Positions 1 to 8,793 of a stretch of DNA of 34,231 nucleotides are shown one piece after another. Source of the DNA: JANNRA01 sp031401035 (GTDB taxonomy: Bacteria; Desulfobacterota; Binatia; HRBIN30; CADEER01); the NCBI GenBank assembly GCA_031401035.1, contig JANNRA010000071.1, positions 1-34,231 on the forward strand, read 5' to 3'. The stretch's first letter is position 1. Each line of letters begins with the position of its first letter. Below the pieces are notes generated by a model. That model worked only from the letters and a program-made list of their open reading frames with translations. It had not been told where the DNA came from and did not search any database. The position numbers were made by a program, and so were the translations under genes.

Positions 1-2843
1 GGCGGTCTCTGGTTCTGGGCGCTGGCGCGGTTCCAGCGTGGCGTCTTCATGGTGTGCCGCCGGTGAGGATACCAGCCGCCGTGCTGTACTACCGCCTCGA
101 CCCGCGCCCAAAACGGGCGCGCCAGCGCTCCCTCCTCGCGCTGCCAGAGCGCGAACAGGCCGCGACAGGCCTCCATCAGTTCGCCCGCCGCCGGCGCCTC
201 GGCAGCGAACCCGTGCACGCGGCGCACGAACGCTGGCGTGGCGTGCGGGCCGGGTTCGTAGCGCCCTCCGAAGTGGGCGACGTTGCTGATGCCGCGCACG
301 TCCAGGGTGGCCACGTCGATGGCGAATCGTCCCTGCCGCGCAAGCTGTTCGAGCACCCGGAAGAGATAGGTCTCGGCGCCGCCGAGCGGCGGGTCGGTGA
401 AGCGGAACGTGCACACCAGTAGCCGCAGGCGTCGCTCGGCGATCATCGCCTCGAGGAGGGTTCGGTAGCGCTCGGCGAGGCGCGCCCAATCGCAGTGCTC
501 GCCGGCGAACTCCCGGCCCCGGGCGCCGATCCGCGCCCGGTCGTCGGGGGCGGCGACAAGCCGCCCGAGCGCCGCTGAGAACGAGTCGAGCTCCGCCGTG
601 ACGGCGTCCTTGCCCGGCTGCAGGTCGAAGCCGCGCAGCCCGATCGGGGTCGATAGCACGGGGAGCCCCGCGGCGAGGTACTCGGCCACCTTGAGGCTCG
701 ACCCGCCGCCGCTGCGCATGGGGTTGATCGCCACGTCGGCGAGCTGCAGCAGGCGGGTCTTCTCCGCCGCGGAGACGACCCCGCAGAGCAGCACGTTGGC
801 GGGCCGGGGATGGTGGCGGACGGCGTCGCCGGCGCTGCCGACGACGAGAAACAGAATGTCCGGGTTCTCCGGCGCGAGCCGCTCGAGGATGAAGCGCGCC
901 GCGTCGACGTTCGGCGGATGGCCGCTGCCGAGGAAGACGGCGGCGGGCCGGCCGCGAAAGAGCTCGCGCGGCCCCGCGAGGTCGACCGCGGCTGCGTAGG
1001 CGGCGACGTCGACGCCGTTGGCGATGACGTCGATCGTCGCCGCAGCGAAGCGGTGCGCGAACTCGTCGCGGTCCTGGCGCGACACGCAGACGACGCGCCG
1101 GGCACGCGCGCAGGCGAGGGTCTCGACCTCGGCGACGATGGCGAGTAGCTGGTCGCGATCCGGATGGTCCTTGAGGAGGCTCGCTTTCAACTCGGCCTCG
1201 ACGTTGTGGGCCTCGTAGACGACCGGCACCTCGGGCCGCTCCGCGTCGAGCAGCGGCGCCAGGTAGGGATGTTCGAGGACGACGGCATCGACGCCGCGCA
1301 GCAGGCGCCGGTAGTGTCCGACCAGCTCGGCGTTGTCGCGACACACCACGGCGTCGAGAATGTCGCCGGTCGACACGCCGGGGTGGCGCGCGTTCCACTC
1401 GGCTCGCAAGCGGCGATGCGCTTCGGTGCGCGGCACGCGCAGCTCGGTGAAGCCGTCGCGGATGCGCACCGCGAACGAGAGGAGGTCGTCGCTGAGGCAG
1501 AGGAGCGTCACGTCGAAGTGCCGTGACAGCTTTCCAAACAGTGCGGAGAGGCGCACCTGGCCGCCGTGCTCCGCGGCGGAGACGGGGAAACCGTTGAGGA
1601 GCAGGAGGCGCCGGCGGCGCGCACGGCGGCCGGCGGTGCGTTCCTCGAGCAGGCCGTCGAGGGCGTGCCGTACGTCCTCCGCGATCGCCGGCCAGGCGAA
1701 GCGGGCATGGGCGAGCTCGGCCGCCGCGGTGCCGAGCCGGGCGCGCCGCTGCGGATCGGCGGCGAGGGCGGCGAGCGCCGCGGCGAAGGCGTCGGCCGGC
1801 GCGACGCGGCAATGGAGATCGTCCTCGACCGGCAGGCCGCGCGCGCCGAAGTCGGTCGTGACCACGGCCAGGCCGGCGGCGAAATAGTCGACCAGCTTGA
1901 GGTTTGTCCCGGCGCCCGAGGTGACCGGATTGAGCGCCACGTCGCAGGCGCGAAAGAGCAGCGCCTTCTGCTCGTCGCTGACCACGCCGAGCAGCGATAC
2001 GTTGGCCGGCGCCGCAGCGACAGAAGCGCACACCGACCCGGCCAGCGCGAAGCGCACGCCGGGCAGCTCGGCGGCAAGCCGCTCGCAGATGAAGCGCGCC
2101 GCCTCGCGATTGGGCGGGTGGGCGCTGCCGAGGAAGATCGCGAGAGGGCCGTCGGGCGGGAGATCGAGCGTGTGGCGCGCCGCGGCGGCTGGCGTTGCCT
2201 CGATCGCGGCCGGCGCGCGCGGCTGGAAGCCGTTCGGCGCCAGGGCGATCTTGTCGAGCGGGCAGTGGTAGCGCTGGTGAAAGCCCTGCCGCTCGCACTC
2301 CGAGGTGGCGAAGACGAGATCGCTGCCGGCGACCAGGCGCGCCTCGAGCTCGGTGATGAAGCGCACGTAGCGGTCGCGCTGCGGGCCGCGCAACATGTCG
2401 GCGGCAAGCCGCGCCTCCAGGTTGTGGCTGTTGTAGACGCGCGGACGGCCGTCGCGGCCGAAGCCTTCGTCGTAGCCGAGCATGTACGGGAACTCGTGAA
2501 TGACGACGTCGGCTTCGGGCAGGAGGCGGCGGACGACGCGGCGATAGTCGTCCTCGGCGCCGCTCGTCAGGGCGCACACCAGGGCGGAACACTCGGGTCC
2601 AATACCCTCTGCGTCCAGCGTCGCATGCAGGTGCAGGTGCAGCGCGTTCTTCGGCACGCGGTGCTCGCGCAGGTGGGGGCCGAAGCGGACCACCTCGTAG
2701 GGATGATCGGGGTAGGTCGGCGAGACGAGGGTGACGTCGAAGTGGCGACTGAGCGCCGCATAGAGGTGGTGATAGCGTTCCTCTCCGCCGCTGCGCGGGG
2801 GATGAAAGGCGGGGAAGAAATTGAGGACGAGCAGCCGCCTCAT
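1..2843 (-). CDS. Multi-modular glycosyltransferase (three GT-B modules, C-terminus off the window)
   Basis: The frame is open from an ATG at 2843 to the left edge: about 947 residues with no stop. Hand translation shows three consecutive glycosyltransferase-type modules. Module 1 (about 1-405) starts MRRLLVLNFFPAFHPPRSGG and contains NSHNLEARL, FLGSAHPPN and a nucleotide-binding segment SGAGTNLKLVDYFAAG. Module 2 (about 410-795) repeats this order with LLLLNGFPVSAAEHGGQVRL, YEAHNVEAEL, FLGSGHPPN and SGGGSSLKVAEYLAAG. Module 3 starts near 803 with RLLVCTFRFTDPPLGGAE and is cut by the edge. The start overlaps the stop of the upstream methyltransferase (ATGA), so the two are translationally coupled. 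It probably assembles a repeating or capped surface glycan in the cytoplasm before Wzm/Wzt export. Modules 1 and 2 are clear paralogues. Donor sugar and linkage cannot be read from the sequence. Confidence 0.85.
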   Translation of the reverse strand, partial: MRRLLVLNFFPAFHPPRSGGEERYHHLYAALSRHFDVTLVSPTYPDHPYEVVRFGPHLREHRVPKNALHLHLHATLDAEGIGPECSALVCALTSGAEDDYRRVVRRLLPEADVVIHEFPYMLGYDEGFGRDGRPRVYNSHNLEARLAADMLRGPQRDRYVRFITELEARLVAGSDLVFATSECERQGFHQRYHCPLDKIALAPNGFQPRAPAAIEATPAAAARHTLDLPPDGPLAIFLGSAHPPNREAARFICERLAAELPGVRFALAGSVCASVAAAPANVSLLGVVSDEQKALLFRACDVALNPVTSGAGTNLKLVDYFAAGLAVVTTDFGARGLPVEDDLHCRVAPADAFAAALAALAADPQRRARLGTAAAELAHARFAWPAIAEDVRHALDGLLEERTAGRRARRRRLLLLNGFPVSAAEHGGQVRLSALFGKLSRHFDVTLLCLSDDLLSFAVRIRDGFTELRVPRTEAHRRLRAEWNARHPGVSTGDILDAVVCRDNAELVGHYRRLLRGVDAVVLEHPYLAPLLDAERPEVPVVYEAHNVEAELKASLLKDHPDRDQLLAIVAEVETLACARARRVVCVSRQDRDEFAHRFAAATIDVIANGVDVAAYAAAVDLAGPRELFRGRPAAVFLGSGHPPNVDAARFILERLAPENPDILFLVVGSAGDAVRHHPRPANVLLCGVVSAAEKTRLLQLADVAINPMRSGGGSSLKVAEYLAAGLPVLSTPIGLRGFDLQPGKDAVTAELDSFSAALGRLVAAPDDRARIGARGREFAGEHCDWARLAERYRTLLEAMIAERRLRLLVCTFRFTDPPLGGAETYLFRVLEQLARQGRFAIDVATLDVRGISNVAHFGGRYEPGPHATPAFVRRVHGFAAEAPAAGELMEACRGLFALWQREEGALARPFWARVEAVVQHGGWYPHRRHTMKTPRWNRASAQNQRP

Positions 2844-4297
2844 GCCTTGAAGCCGAGGACCGCATAGTCGCGCGGGCCGTAGAAATAGCGGTTCAGCCGC
2901 GCGGCGACGTCCGACCCGTCGAGCCGTTCGTACTCCGGCGAGGGATGGAGCGGCCGAACCTCCACGTCGCGCAGGCCGCGCGCCGCGGCGAGAAACTTCA
3001 CCAGCGGGCTCGGCAGGGGATGGCGATGGGTCGGGTCGAGGTAGAACTGGCAGCTGCCGACCAACACGTTGTCCGGGTTCGGAGTCTCGAGGATCAGCAG
3101 GCCTGCCGGACGCAGGATGCGCACGGCGTGGTCGAGCAGCTCGACGAGGCGGTCGTAGGTGAGATGTTCGATGAGATGAAAGGCGGTCACCACGTCCGTG
3201 CTGGCGTCGGGCACGGCGGCGAGGAGGGCGAAGACGTCCCCTTCGACCACGTCGAGCCCGGCGGCGCGGCAGAACTCGACCTGGATCCGATTGGCGTCGA
3301 TGCCGCGCGCGGCTATGCCTTCGCCCGCGAGCAGGGACAGCCACTCACCGCGGCCGCAGCCGAGGTCGAGCACCCGCCCGTCCGGCCCGCCCACTCCGGC
3401 GCGCACGTCGGGCAGGTAGACTCGCAGACGGTCCGTGATGTCGGCGGCGCCGCCGCGAAAGTGCTCCTCGAAGTCGGCATACAGCGCGTCGAGCGCGTGC
3501 GCCGCTTCGTCGACTGCCGTTCTGGCCACGGCCAGCCCGTCCGGGGGCTGCCCGGAAAGGGCCTGGCGCGCGACCTCGCCCAGGTTCACCAGGCGTCGCT
3601 CCTGCGCGGCGACGCTGCTCTGCGCCGCGGCCACCCGGTGGCGCACCTCGGCGAGCCCAGTGTCGGTGAGGTCGAGTCTCCGGCCCGCCCTCTCGACGGC
3701 CTCCCCCAGCCCCCTGCGCTCGCCTTCGGCGAGCCCCGCGGCGGCCTCGAGGGCGGTAACGCGGGCCGCTTGCTCGACGAGGGCGCCATCCGCGGCGGCC
3801 TGTCGCTCCGCGAGCGTCGCGATGTCCCGTTCCCGCGCGGCGAGGGCGGTGCCGAGCGCCGCGATCGCCGATTCCAGCTCGGTGATGCGCCGCTCGCGAG
3901 CGGCGGCGGCCACCGCCGACTGGCGCCACCGCTCGTTCAGCGCCGCCTCACCTTGCGCGAGCCCCGCACTCGTCATGCGCACCACGTTGAGCAGGAGGCT
4001 GTTGAAGACGCGCTGATCGACGGTGATCACCTGCAACAGCAGGTGCAGCGCCCGGGTCGTCAGGCGCGCAACCGGGCGCAGGATCGGGCTCAAGCCGCCG
4101 AAGGGAGGCACCGTCGTGCCCACGTTCGCGACCCGCTGGGCCTGATCGAGCAGCAGCTGCTCCTGGTGAAAGTGCGGTGACAGGACGACGGGCGCGCTGG
4201 GCCCGTCCTCGCCCGTCGCGTCCGTCTGCCCGAGCGTCGCGCGGACGCGTGCCATCAGCTCCTCTGTGTCGATCGGGTGCTCGCTCGGCGGCGTCAT
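2840..4297 (-). CDS. Coiled-coil SAM-dependent methyltransferase of the polysaccharide locus
   Basis: 485 residues. Residues about 120-270 are rich in Ala, Arg, Glu and Leu with heptad-like spacing, as expected for a long coiled coil. A class I methyltransferase domain follows, with motif I VLDLGCGRGEWLSLL near residue 307, an acidic residue after the second strand (RGIDANRIQ), and FHLIEHL further on. The segment ETPNPDNVLVGSCQFYLDP is typical of O-antigen methyltransferases that end or decorate the glycan. It starts 3 nt after the wzt stop and its own stop overlaps the next start. Chain-terminating enzymes such as WbdD pair a methyltransferase with a coiled-coil ruler next to a Wzt with a C-terminal recognition domain. 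The same pairing here suggests, by inference, that this enzyme caps the chain. No kinase domain is seen, unlike WbdD. Confidence 0.85.
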   Translation of the reverse strand: MTPPSEHPIDTEELMARVRATLGQTDATGEDGPSAPVVLSPHFHQEQLLLDQAQRVANVGTTVPPFGGLSPILRPVARLTTRALHLLLQVITVDQRVFNSLLLNVVRMTSAGLAQGEAALNERWRQSAVAAAARERRITELESAIAALGTALAARERDIATLAERQAAADGALVEQAARVTALEAAAGLAEGERRGLGEAVERAGRRLDLTDTGLAEVRHRVAAAQSSVAAQERRLVNLGEVARQALSGQPPDGLAVARTAVDEAAHALDALYADFEEHFRGGAADITDRLRVYLPDVRAGVGGPDGRVLDLGCGRGEWLSLLAGEGIAARGIDANRIQVEFCRAAGLDVVEGDVFALLAAVPDASTDVVTAFHLIEHLTYDRLVELLDHAVRILRPAGLLILETPNPDNVLVGSCQFYLDPTHRHPLPSPLVKFLAAARGLRDVEVRPLHPSPEYERLDGSDVAARLNRYFYGPRDYAVLGFKA

Positions 4298-4300
4298 CCC

Positions 4301-5557
4301 TCACCCCTGCAGGGATTGCGGGGTGGAGGTCAAGGCGCCGCGGCGGCGCAGCGTCGCTTCGACGGGAAGCAGGGCCGTACCGACGAAGCGGCGAGCGGCC
4401 ACCGGTGCCACCTGGAAGACCAGTGCCTGATCCCACCAGTCGAAGTTCTCATCGACGTGCGTGGCGTCGGTGTGGACGGCGACGCTGACGGAGTAGGTTC
4501 CGTGGCCGATGTTGAGCTCGAGGCGAAATGTGCTGTCGAGCAGGTCGCCGGGGCCGACCTCTGGTTCGAACAGGTTCAGGTGATGCGTGTTGGTGCCGAA
4601 GACATCGTTACCGAGCCGGTCGCGAATGACGAAGCCCACCGTCGGCCGCTCGACGCGAACGGCGAAGCGAACGGTGCAGCACAGCGTCGCGCTCTCGCCG
4701 ACCAGGAAGGTGGTCCGCCGCCCCCCTGTGCTGCCGGTCATCGCGACCTCGACGATCTCGGCCCGGTGATTACCGGAGCGGGTCCCGATACGCCCCTCCT
4801 CGTCGCGCCGCTGCTCGATCTCGGCGTCATCCTCCCGCTTGGCGACCAGCGCGTTGTAGTAATCCAGAACGGCATCGGGGCGGCCTTCGCGGAGCATCAA
4901 ACCGCTCTCGATGAGCAGCGCCCGATCGCACAGCGTTCGCACCGCCGCGGGGTCGTGCGAGACGAAGAGCAGCGTCGTCCCGGCATCGCGGAAGGCGCGG
5001 ATGCGCTTCATGCTCTTGTGCTGGAAGTAGATGTCGCCGACCGAGAGCGCCTCGTCGATGATGAGGACGTCGGGCCTGAGCACGGTGGCAACGCTGAACG
5101 CCAGGCGCATCTGCATGCCGGTGGAGTAACCGCGCAACGGTTGGTCCATGCTGTCGGGGAGCTCCGCGAACTCGGCGATCTGGGGTAGACAGCGGTGCGC
5201 GTCGGCGGTGCTGAGCCCCTGCATCTGGCAGGCCATGACGGCGTTCTGCACGCCGCTGAAGTCGGGATGAAAGCCCATTCCCAGTTCGAGCAGCGCCGCC
5301 ACGCGGCCGTCGACCCGAAAGCGCCCTTCGCTGGGCTGGGTCGTGCCGGTGAGGATCTTGAGCAGCGTGCTCTTTCCAGCCCCGTTGGGTCCGACGATGC
5401 CGACCGCCTCTCCGGCTCCGACCTCGAACGAGACGCCGCGCAGCGCCCAGCGCGCCTCGTGCGTCACGCGCCTGCCCCCGCTTGCCCACTCGGCCAATCG
5501 CGCCCACCGGGTCGGATAGCGCTTGTAGCGCTTGCCGAGGTTTTCGACCTGGATCAC
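4301..5557 (-). CDS. wzt: Polysaccharide ABC transporter ATP-binding protein with C-terminal Wzt domain
   Basis: 418 residues from a GTG start (MIQVENLGKRYKRY). Walker A is GPNGAGKST (56-64), the signature is YSTGMQ (144-149), Walker B is VLIIDE (164-169), and the switch His is H201 in FVSHDP. The ABC domain ends near 240. The last 170 residues match the extra C-terminal domain of Wzt proteins, a beta-sandwich that binds the modified end of an O-antigen chain (segments TVGFVIRDRLGNDVFGTNT and FRLELNIGHGTYSVSVAV). It lies 7 nt after wzm and 3 nt before the methyltransferase, clearly in one operon. Its job is to power export of an undecaprenyl-linked glycan across the inner membrane. The C-terminal domain implies that chain length is set by a terminal modification, consistent with the next gene. 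Confidence 0.93.
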   Translation of the reverse strand: MIQVENLGKRYKRYPTRWARLAEWASGGRRVTHEARWALRGVSFEVGAGEAVGIVGPNGAGKSTLLKILTGTTQPSEGRFRVDGRVAALLELGMGFHPDFSGVQNAVMACQMQGLSTADAHRCLPQIAEFAELPDSMDQPLRGYSTGMQMRLAFSVATVLRPDVLIIDEALSVGDIYFQHKSMKRIRAFRDAGTTLLFVSHDPAAVRTLCDRALLIESGLMLREGRPDAVLDYYNALVAKREDDAEIEQRRDEEGRIGTRSGNHRAEIVEVAMTGSTGGRRTTFLVGESATLCCTVRFAVRVERPTVGFVIRDRLGNDVFGTNTHHLNLFEPEVGPGDLLDSTFRLELNIGHGTYSVSVAVHTDATHVDENFDWWDQALVFQVAPVAARRFVGTALLPVEATLRRRGALTSTPQSLQG

Positions 5558-5564
5558 AATGAAA

Positions 5565-6389
5565 TCAGAGTTCGTCGATCATTTCGCCCGACAGCTTCCG
5601 GAAGGCGAAGAAGCCCGCTGCCAGCGTGACGGCTGCGGTTGCCGCCAGCAGGGTGGCGTCGGACCAGACCGGCCACTCGCTCTGCAGGATGATCTGTTGG
5701 TAGGCGCGGATCGGGCCGAACAGCGGGTTGAGCGCGATGAGCCGCTGCATGGCCTCGGGGACCACGCCGAGCGTGTAGATGATCGGCGTGAGCCAGAACC
5801 AGAACTGCAACAGGACGGCGACGAACTGAGCGACGTCGCGGTAGAAGACGTTGAGCGTGCCGAGGAAGATTCCGAGCCCCAGGGCGAAGGCCTGCTGCAG
5901 GGCGAGAAGGGGCACGAAAGCGATGATCGGCCAGCCCGGAAAACGGCCGGCGACGAGCAGCAGCCCGAGGAAGAGCGCGAAGGTGATGCAGAAGTTGAGC
6001 GTGCTCGACAAAAGGAGAATGACCGGCAGGCTGATGCGCGGGAAACTCATCTTCTTCAGCAGGCTGGCGTGTTCGAGGAAGACCGTCTGGCTGCGCTGCA
6101 CCACCTCGGCAAAGTAGAACCACGGAAAGAGACCGGCACACAGGTAGAGGGTGTACGAGAGCCGGTCGTCGAGGCCCGGCAGGCGAGCGTGCATGACGCT
6201 GCCGAAGACTACGGTGTAGATGACGATCAATGTCAGTGGGTGGAGGACCGCCCACACGCCGCCGAGCAGCGAACTCACATAGCGGGCCCGGAACTCGCGC
6301 GCCACCATGCCCCAGATGAAGCTGCGGTACTGCCAGAGGGCCCGCAGCATGAGCGAAGCGGAGAAGGGACCCGGTTGTGCTGTCGGCAT
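5565..6389 (-). CDS. wzm: Polysaccharide ABC transporter permease
   Basis: 274 residues from the ATG at 6389 (MPTAQPGPFSASLMLRALWQ). A GTG at 6452 in the same frame would add 21 residues but overlaps the gmd stop, and the added stretch is not family-like, so the shorter start is preferred. This is an ABC-2 type permease: an amphipathic N-terminus containing FIWGMVAREFRARYVSSLLG, then VWAVLHPLTLIVIYTVVFG as first membrane segment, and about six hydrophobic helices overall. The family signature region QFVAVLLQFWFWLTPIIY is present. It pairs with Wzt immediately downstream to form the export channel for the glycan. Gene order gmd-wzm-wzt is common in ABC-dependent O-antigen and exopolysaccharide loci. 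Confidence 0.92.
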   Translation of the reverse strand: MPTAQPGPFSASLMLRALWQYRSFIWGMVAREFRARYVSSLLGGVWAVLHPLTLIVIYTVVFGSVMHARLPGLDDRLSYTLYLCAGLFPWFYFAEVVQRSQTVFLEHASLLKKMSFPRISLPVILLLSSTLNFCITFALFLGLLLVAGRFPGWPIIAFVPLLALQQAFALGLGIFLGTLNVFYRDVAQFVAVLLQFWFWLTPIIYTLGVVPEAMQRLIALNPLFGPIRAYQQIILQSEWPVWSDATLLAATAAVTLAAGFFAFRKLSGEMIDEL

Positions 6390-6444
6390 CGCCAGCCCGC
6401 TGTAGCCCTTCCCGCCGCCGACCTCGGCTTCGCCAGGGTGGGGG

Positions 6445-7428
6445 CTAGGCACGCACCGTCCCGGAGCGTGGCTCCGCGCACGCGGCGAGGTCGCCGTCCA
6501 CCATGAGACGGACCAGCTCGGCGAACGAGCACTGCGGCTGCCAACCGAGGACGCGGCGCGCCTTGCCGGCGTCGCCGATCAATTGATCGACCTCGGCCGG
6601 ACGGCGCAACGTTTCATCCTCGCGAACATACTCCCGCCAACTGAGGCCGGCATGATCGAAGGCGAGCTCGGCGAACTCGCGTACGCTGTGCGCCTCGCCG
6701 GTGGCGACGACGTAGTCGCCCGGTTCGGGTTGCTGCAACATGCGCCACATGGCCTCGACGTAGTCCCCGGCGAAACCCCAGTCGCGTTCGGCGTCGAGAT
6801 TGCCGAGCGTCAGTTCGTGCGCCAGGCCGACCTTGATGCGGGCGACGCCGTCGCTGATCTTGCGGGTGACGAACTCGCGGCCGCGGCGCGGCGACTCGTG
6901 ATTGAAGAGGATGCCAGAGCAGGCAAAGAGGTCGTAGCTCTCGCGGTAATTGACGGTGATGAAGTGGCCGTAGGCCTTGGCGACGCCGTAGGGACTGCGC
7001 GGATGGAACGGCGTCGCTTCGGTCTGCGGCACCTCGCGTACCTTGCCGAACATCTCGCTCGAGGAGGCCTGGTAGAAGCGGACGCGGCGGTTGACCAGGC
7101 GGATCGCCTCGAGCAGGCGGGTGACGCCGACGGCGTCGAACTCGGCGGTCAGCACCGGCTGCTGCCAGGAGGTCGGCACGAACGACATCGCGGCGAGGTT
7201 GTAGATCTCGTCGGGCTGGGTCTTCTCGATCACGTCGATCAGCGACAGCTGGTCGAGCAGGTCGGCCTGCACCAGCGTCACGCGGTCGCGCAGGTGCTCG
7301 ATGCGTTCGAAGCTCTCGGTGCTGGCGCGGCGCACGACGCCGGCGACGGCGTAGCCCTTGGCGATCAGCAACTCGGCGAGATAGCTGCCGTCTTGTCCGG
7401 TGATGCCGGTGATGAGCGCGCGTGGCAC
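6445..7428 (-). CDS. gmd: GDP-mannose 4,6-dehydratase
   Basis: 327 residues from a GTG at 7428. The frame is open further upstream, but that part is Arg/Ser-rich and unlike the family, while the Rossmann motif TGITGQDGSYL starts at residue 7, as normal for Gmd. Other features are NLAAMSFV, SSEMFG, the catalytic Y147xxxK151 (YGVAKAYGHF), and LFNHESPRRGREFVTRKI, which is very characteristic of GDP-mannose dehydratases. The product converts GDP-D-mannose to GDP-4-keto-6-deoxymannose, the precursor of GDP-rhamnose, fucose or perosamine. No second-step reductase, epimerase or aminotransferase is in this window, so the final sugar is unknown; such a gene may lie to the left. It is 55 nt ahead of wzm. 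Confidence 0.93.
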   Translation of the reverse strand: MPRALITGITGQDGSYLAELLIAKGYAVAGVVRRASTESFERIEHLRDRVTLVQADLLDQLSLIDVIEKTQPDEIYNLAAMSFVPTSWQQPVLTAEFDAVGVTRLLEAIRLVNRRVRFYQASSSEMFGKVREVPQTEATPFHPRSPYGVAKAYGHFITVNYRESYDLFACSGILFNHESPRRGREFVTRKISDGVARIKVGLAHELTLGNLDAERDWGFAGDYVEAMWRMLQQPEPGDYVVATGEAHSVREFAELAFDHAGLSWREYVREDETLRRPAEVDQLIGDAGKARRVLGWQPQCSFAELVRLMVDGDLAACAEPRSGTVRA

Positions 7429-7555
7429 GGTGGTCGTGTCTCGTCCCTTGTCGAAAGCGGCAACCAACCCATACCGCTGCCGCGATCTTGTCAAGGCGGA
7501 TGAGAAACGTGACGTCGCGCCGGTCGCCGGCGGCGGCGTCCTCGCGCGACGCCGC

Positions 7556-8692
7556 TCATGCCAGCGCCGCGGCGAGGTGCGCGACGATGCGCGCCGCGGC
7601 ATGGCCGTCGCCGAACGGGTTGACGGCGGCGCGCATCGCGGCGTGCGCGGCGGGGTCGTCGAGCAGGGCCGCGGCGGCGGCGACGATGGCGTCGCGGTCG
7701 GTGCCGACCAGGCGCGCCGTGCCGGCGGCGAGGGCCTCGCCGCGTTCGGTGGTGGCGCGCGTCACCAGCACCGGCACGCCGAACGACGGCGCCTCTTCCT
7801 GGACGCCGCCGGAATCGGTGATCACCAGATAGGCGCGGCGCAGCAGGGCGATGAAGGCCAGATAGTCGAGCGGATCGGTGAGGCGCACGCGCGGCTGGCC
7901 GGCGAGGGCGGCGCGCACCGGGCCGTCGACGGCGGGATTGCGATGCACGGGGTAGACGACGACGACGTCGGGGTGGGCGGCGACGAGCGCGGTCAACGCC
8001 GCGCACAGGCCCGCCAGCCCGGCGCCGAAGCTCTCGCGGCGATGGCCGGTGACCAGCAGCAGGCGGCGCCCGGCGAGCCAGGCGTCCGACACCGCCGCGG
8101 GCAGCGGCAGCGGCCGCGCCGCGACCGACCGCAGGGCGTCGACGACGGTGTTGCCGGTGACGACGACGCGCGCCGCCTCGACGCCGGCGGCGGCGAGATG
8201 CGCGGCGGCGGCGGCGGTCGGCGCGTAATGCCAGGTGGCGAGCTGCGTCACCAGGCGGCTTTTCATCTCCTCGGGGAACGGCTGGTCGATGCGCCCGCTG
8301 CGCAGCCCCGCCTCGACGTGCCCGACCGGCACGCGCGCGTAGAACGCCGCCAGGGCGCCGGCGAGGGCCGAGGTGGTGTCGCCCTGCACCAGCAGCGCCG
8401 CCGGCGGCTCGGCGGCGAGGACGTCGCGCAGGCCGACGAGCGTGCGTGCCGTGACGTCGGCGAGGTCCTGGCCCGGCTGCATGATCGCCAGGTCGTGGTC
8501 GGGCCTCAGGCCGAAGACGGCGAGCATCTGGTCGAGCATGTCGCGATGCTGGCCGGTGACGCACAGGCGCGGCGCCAGCGTCGGCGCGGCGGCGAGCGCC
8601 GCCAGGACCGGCGCCAGCTTGATCGCCTCCGGCCGCGTGCCGCAGACGACCAGGACGCGTTGCGCGGCGCCGCGTGCGGACGGCGCGGTCAC
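7556..8692 (-). CDS. wecB: UDP-N-acetylglucosamine 2-epimerase (non-hydrolysing)
   Basis: 378 residues with a GTG start, close to the usual 370-380. Motifs in order are VVCGTRPEAIKLAPV at the N-terminus, TGQHRDMLDQML, VQGDTTSALAGALAAFY, GHVEAGLRSG, PFPEEMKSRLV, VTGHRRESFG, and the C-terminal nucleotide-binding segment ITDSGGVQEEAPSFGVPVLV. These cover the complete GT-B-like fold. It makes UDP-ManNAc from UDP-GlcNAc for a surface glycan. The gap of 127 nt to gmd is wider than the other gaps in the cluster, so it may be a separate or internally promoted unit. No wecC (UDP-ManNAc dehydrogenase) is in the window. Confidence 0.95.
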   Translation of the reverse strand: MTAPSARGAAQRVLVVCGTRPEAIKLAPVLAALAAAPTLAPRLCVTGQHRDMLDQMLAVFGLRPDHDLAIMQPGQDLADVTARTLVGLRDVLAAEPPAALLVQGDTTSALAGALAAFYARVPVGHVEAGLRSGRIDQPFPEEMKSRLVTQLATWHYAPTAAAAAHLAAAGVEAARVVVTGNTVVDALRSVAARPLPLPAAVSDAWLAGRRLLLVTGHRRESFGAGLAGLCAALTALVAAHPDVVVVYPVHRNPAVDGPVRAALAGQPRVRLTDPLDYLAFIALLRRAYLVITDSGGVQEEAPSFGVPVLVTRATTERGEALAAGTARLVGTDRDAIVAAAAALLDDPAAHAAMRAAVNPFGDGHAAARIVAHLAAALA

Positions 8693-8708
8693 CGCGGTGG
8701 CCCTTCGA

Positions 8709-8793
8709 CTGGAGGGCGCTGCCCCGTCGGCGCCGGTTGATCGGCGGTCACGGGATCGCGTCCAACAGGCGCCGACGGGGCGGCGCCCTCCAG
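8709..8793. repeat. Dispersed palindrome, copy A
   Basis: Two 31-nt arms (8709-8739 and 8763-8793) are reverse complements with only two mismatches, separated by 23 nt. The outer ends read ctggagggcg and its complement; the inner ends read GTTG and CAAC. Related copies lie at 25237-25317 and 34127-34211, all between genes. Such a long stem would form a strong hairpin in either strand's transcript. It sits just upstream of the wecB start on the minus strand. Confidence 0.9.

Noticed and set aside
7429..7602. N-terminal extension of Gmd
   Set aside because: Arg/Ser/Thr-rich, unlike the family; the GTG at 7428 puts the Rossmann motif at the expected place.
8709..8793. Palindrome as an integron attC site
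   Set aside because: The GTT and AAC motifs point inwards around the loop, opposite to attC, and no integrase or cassette pattern is seen.
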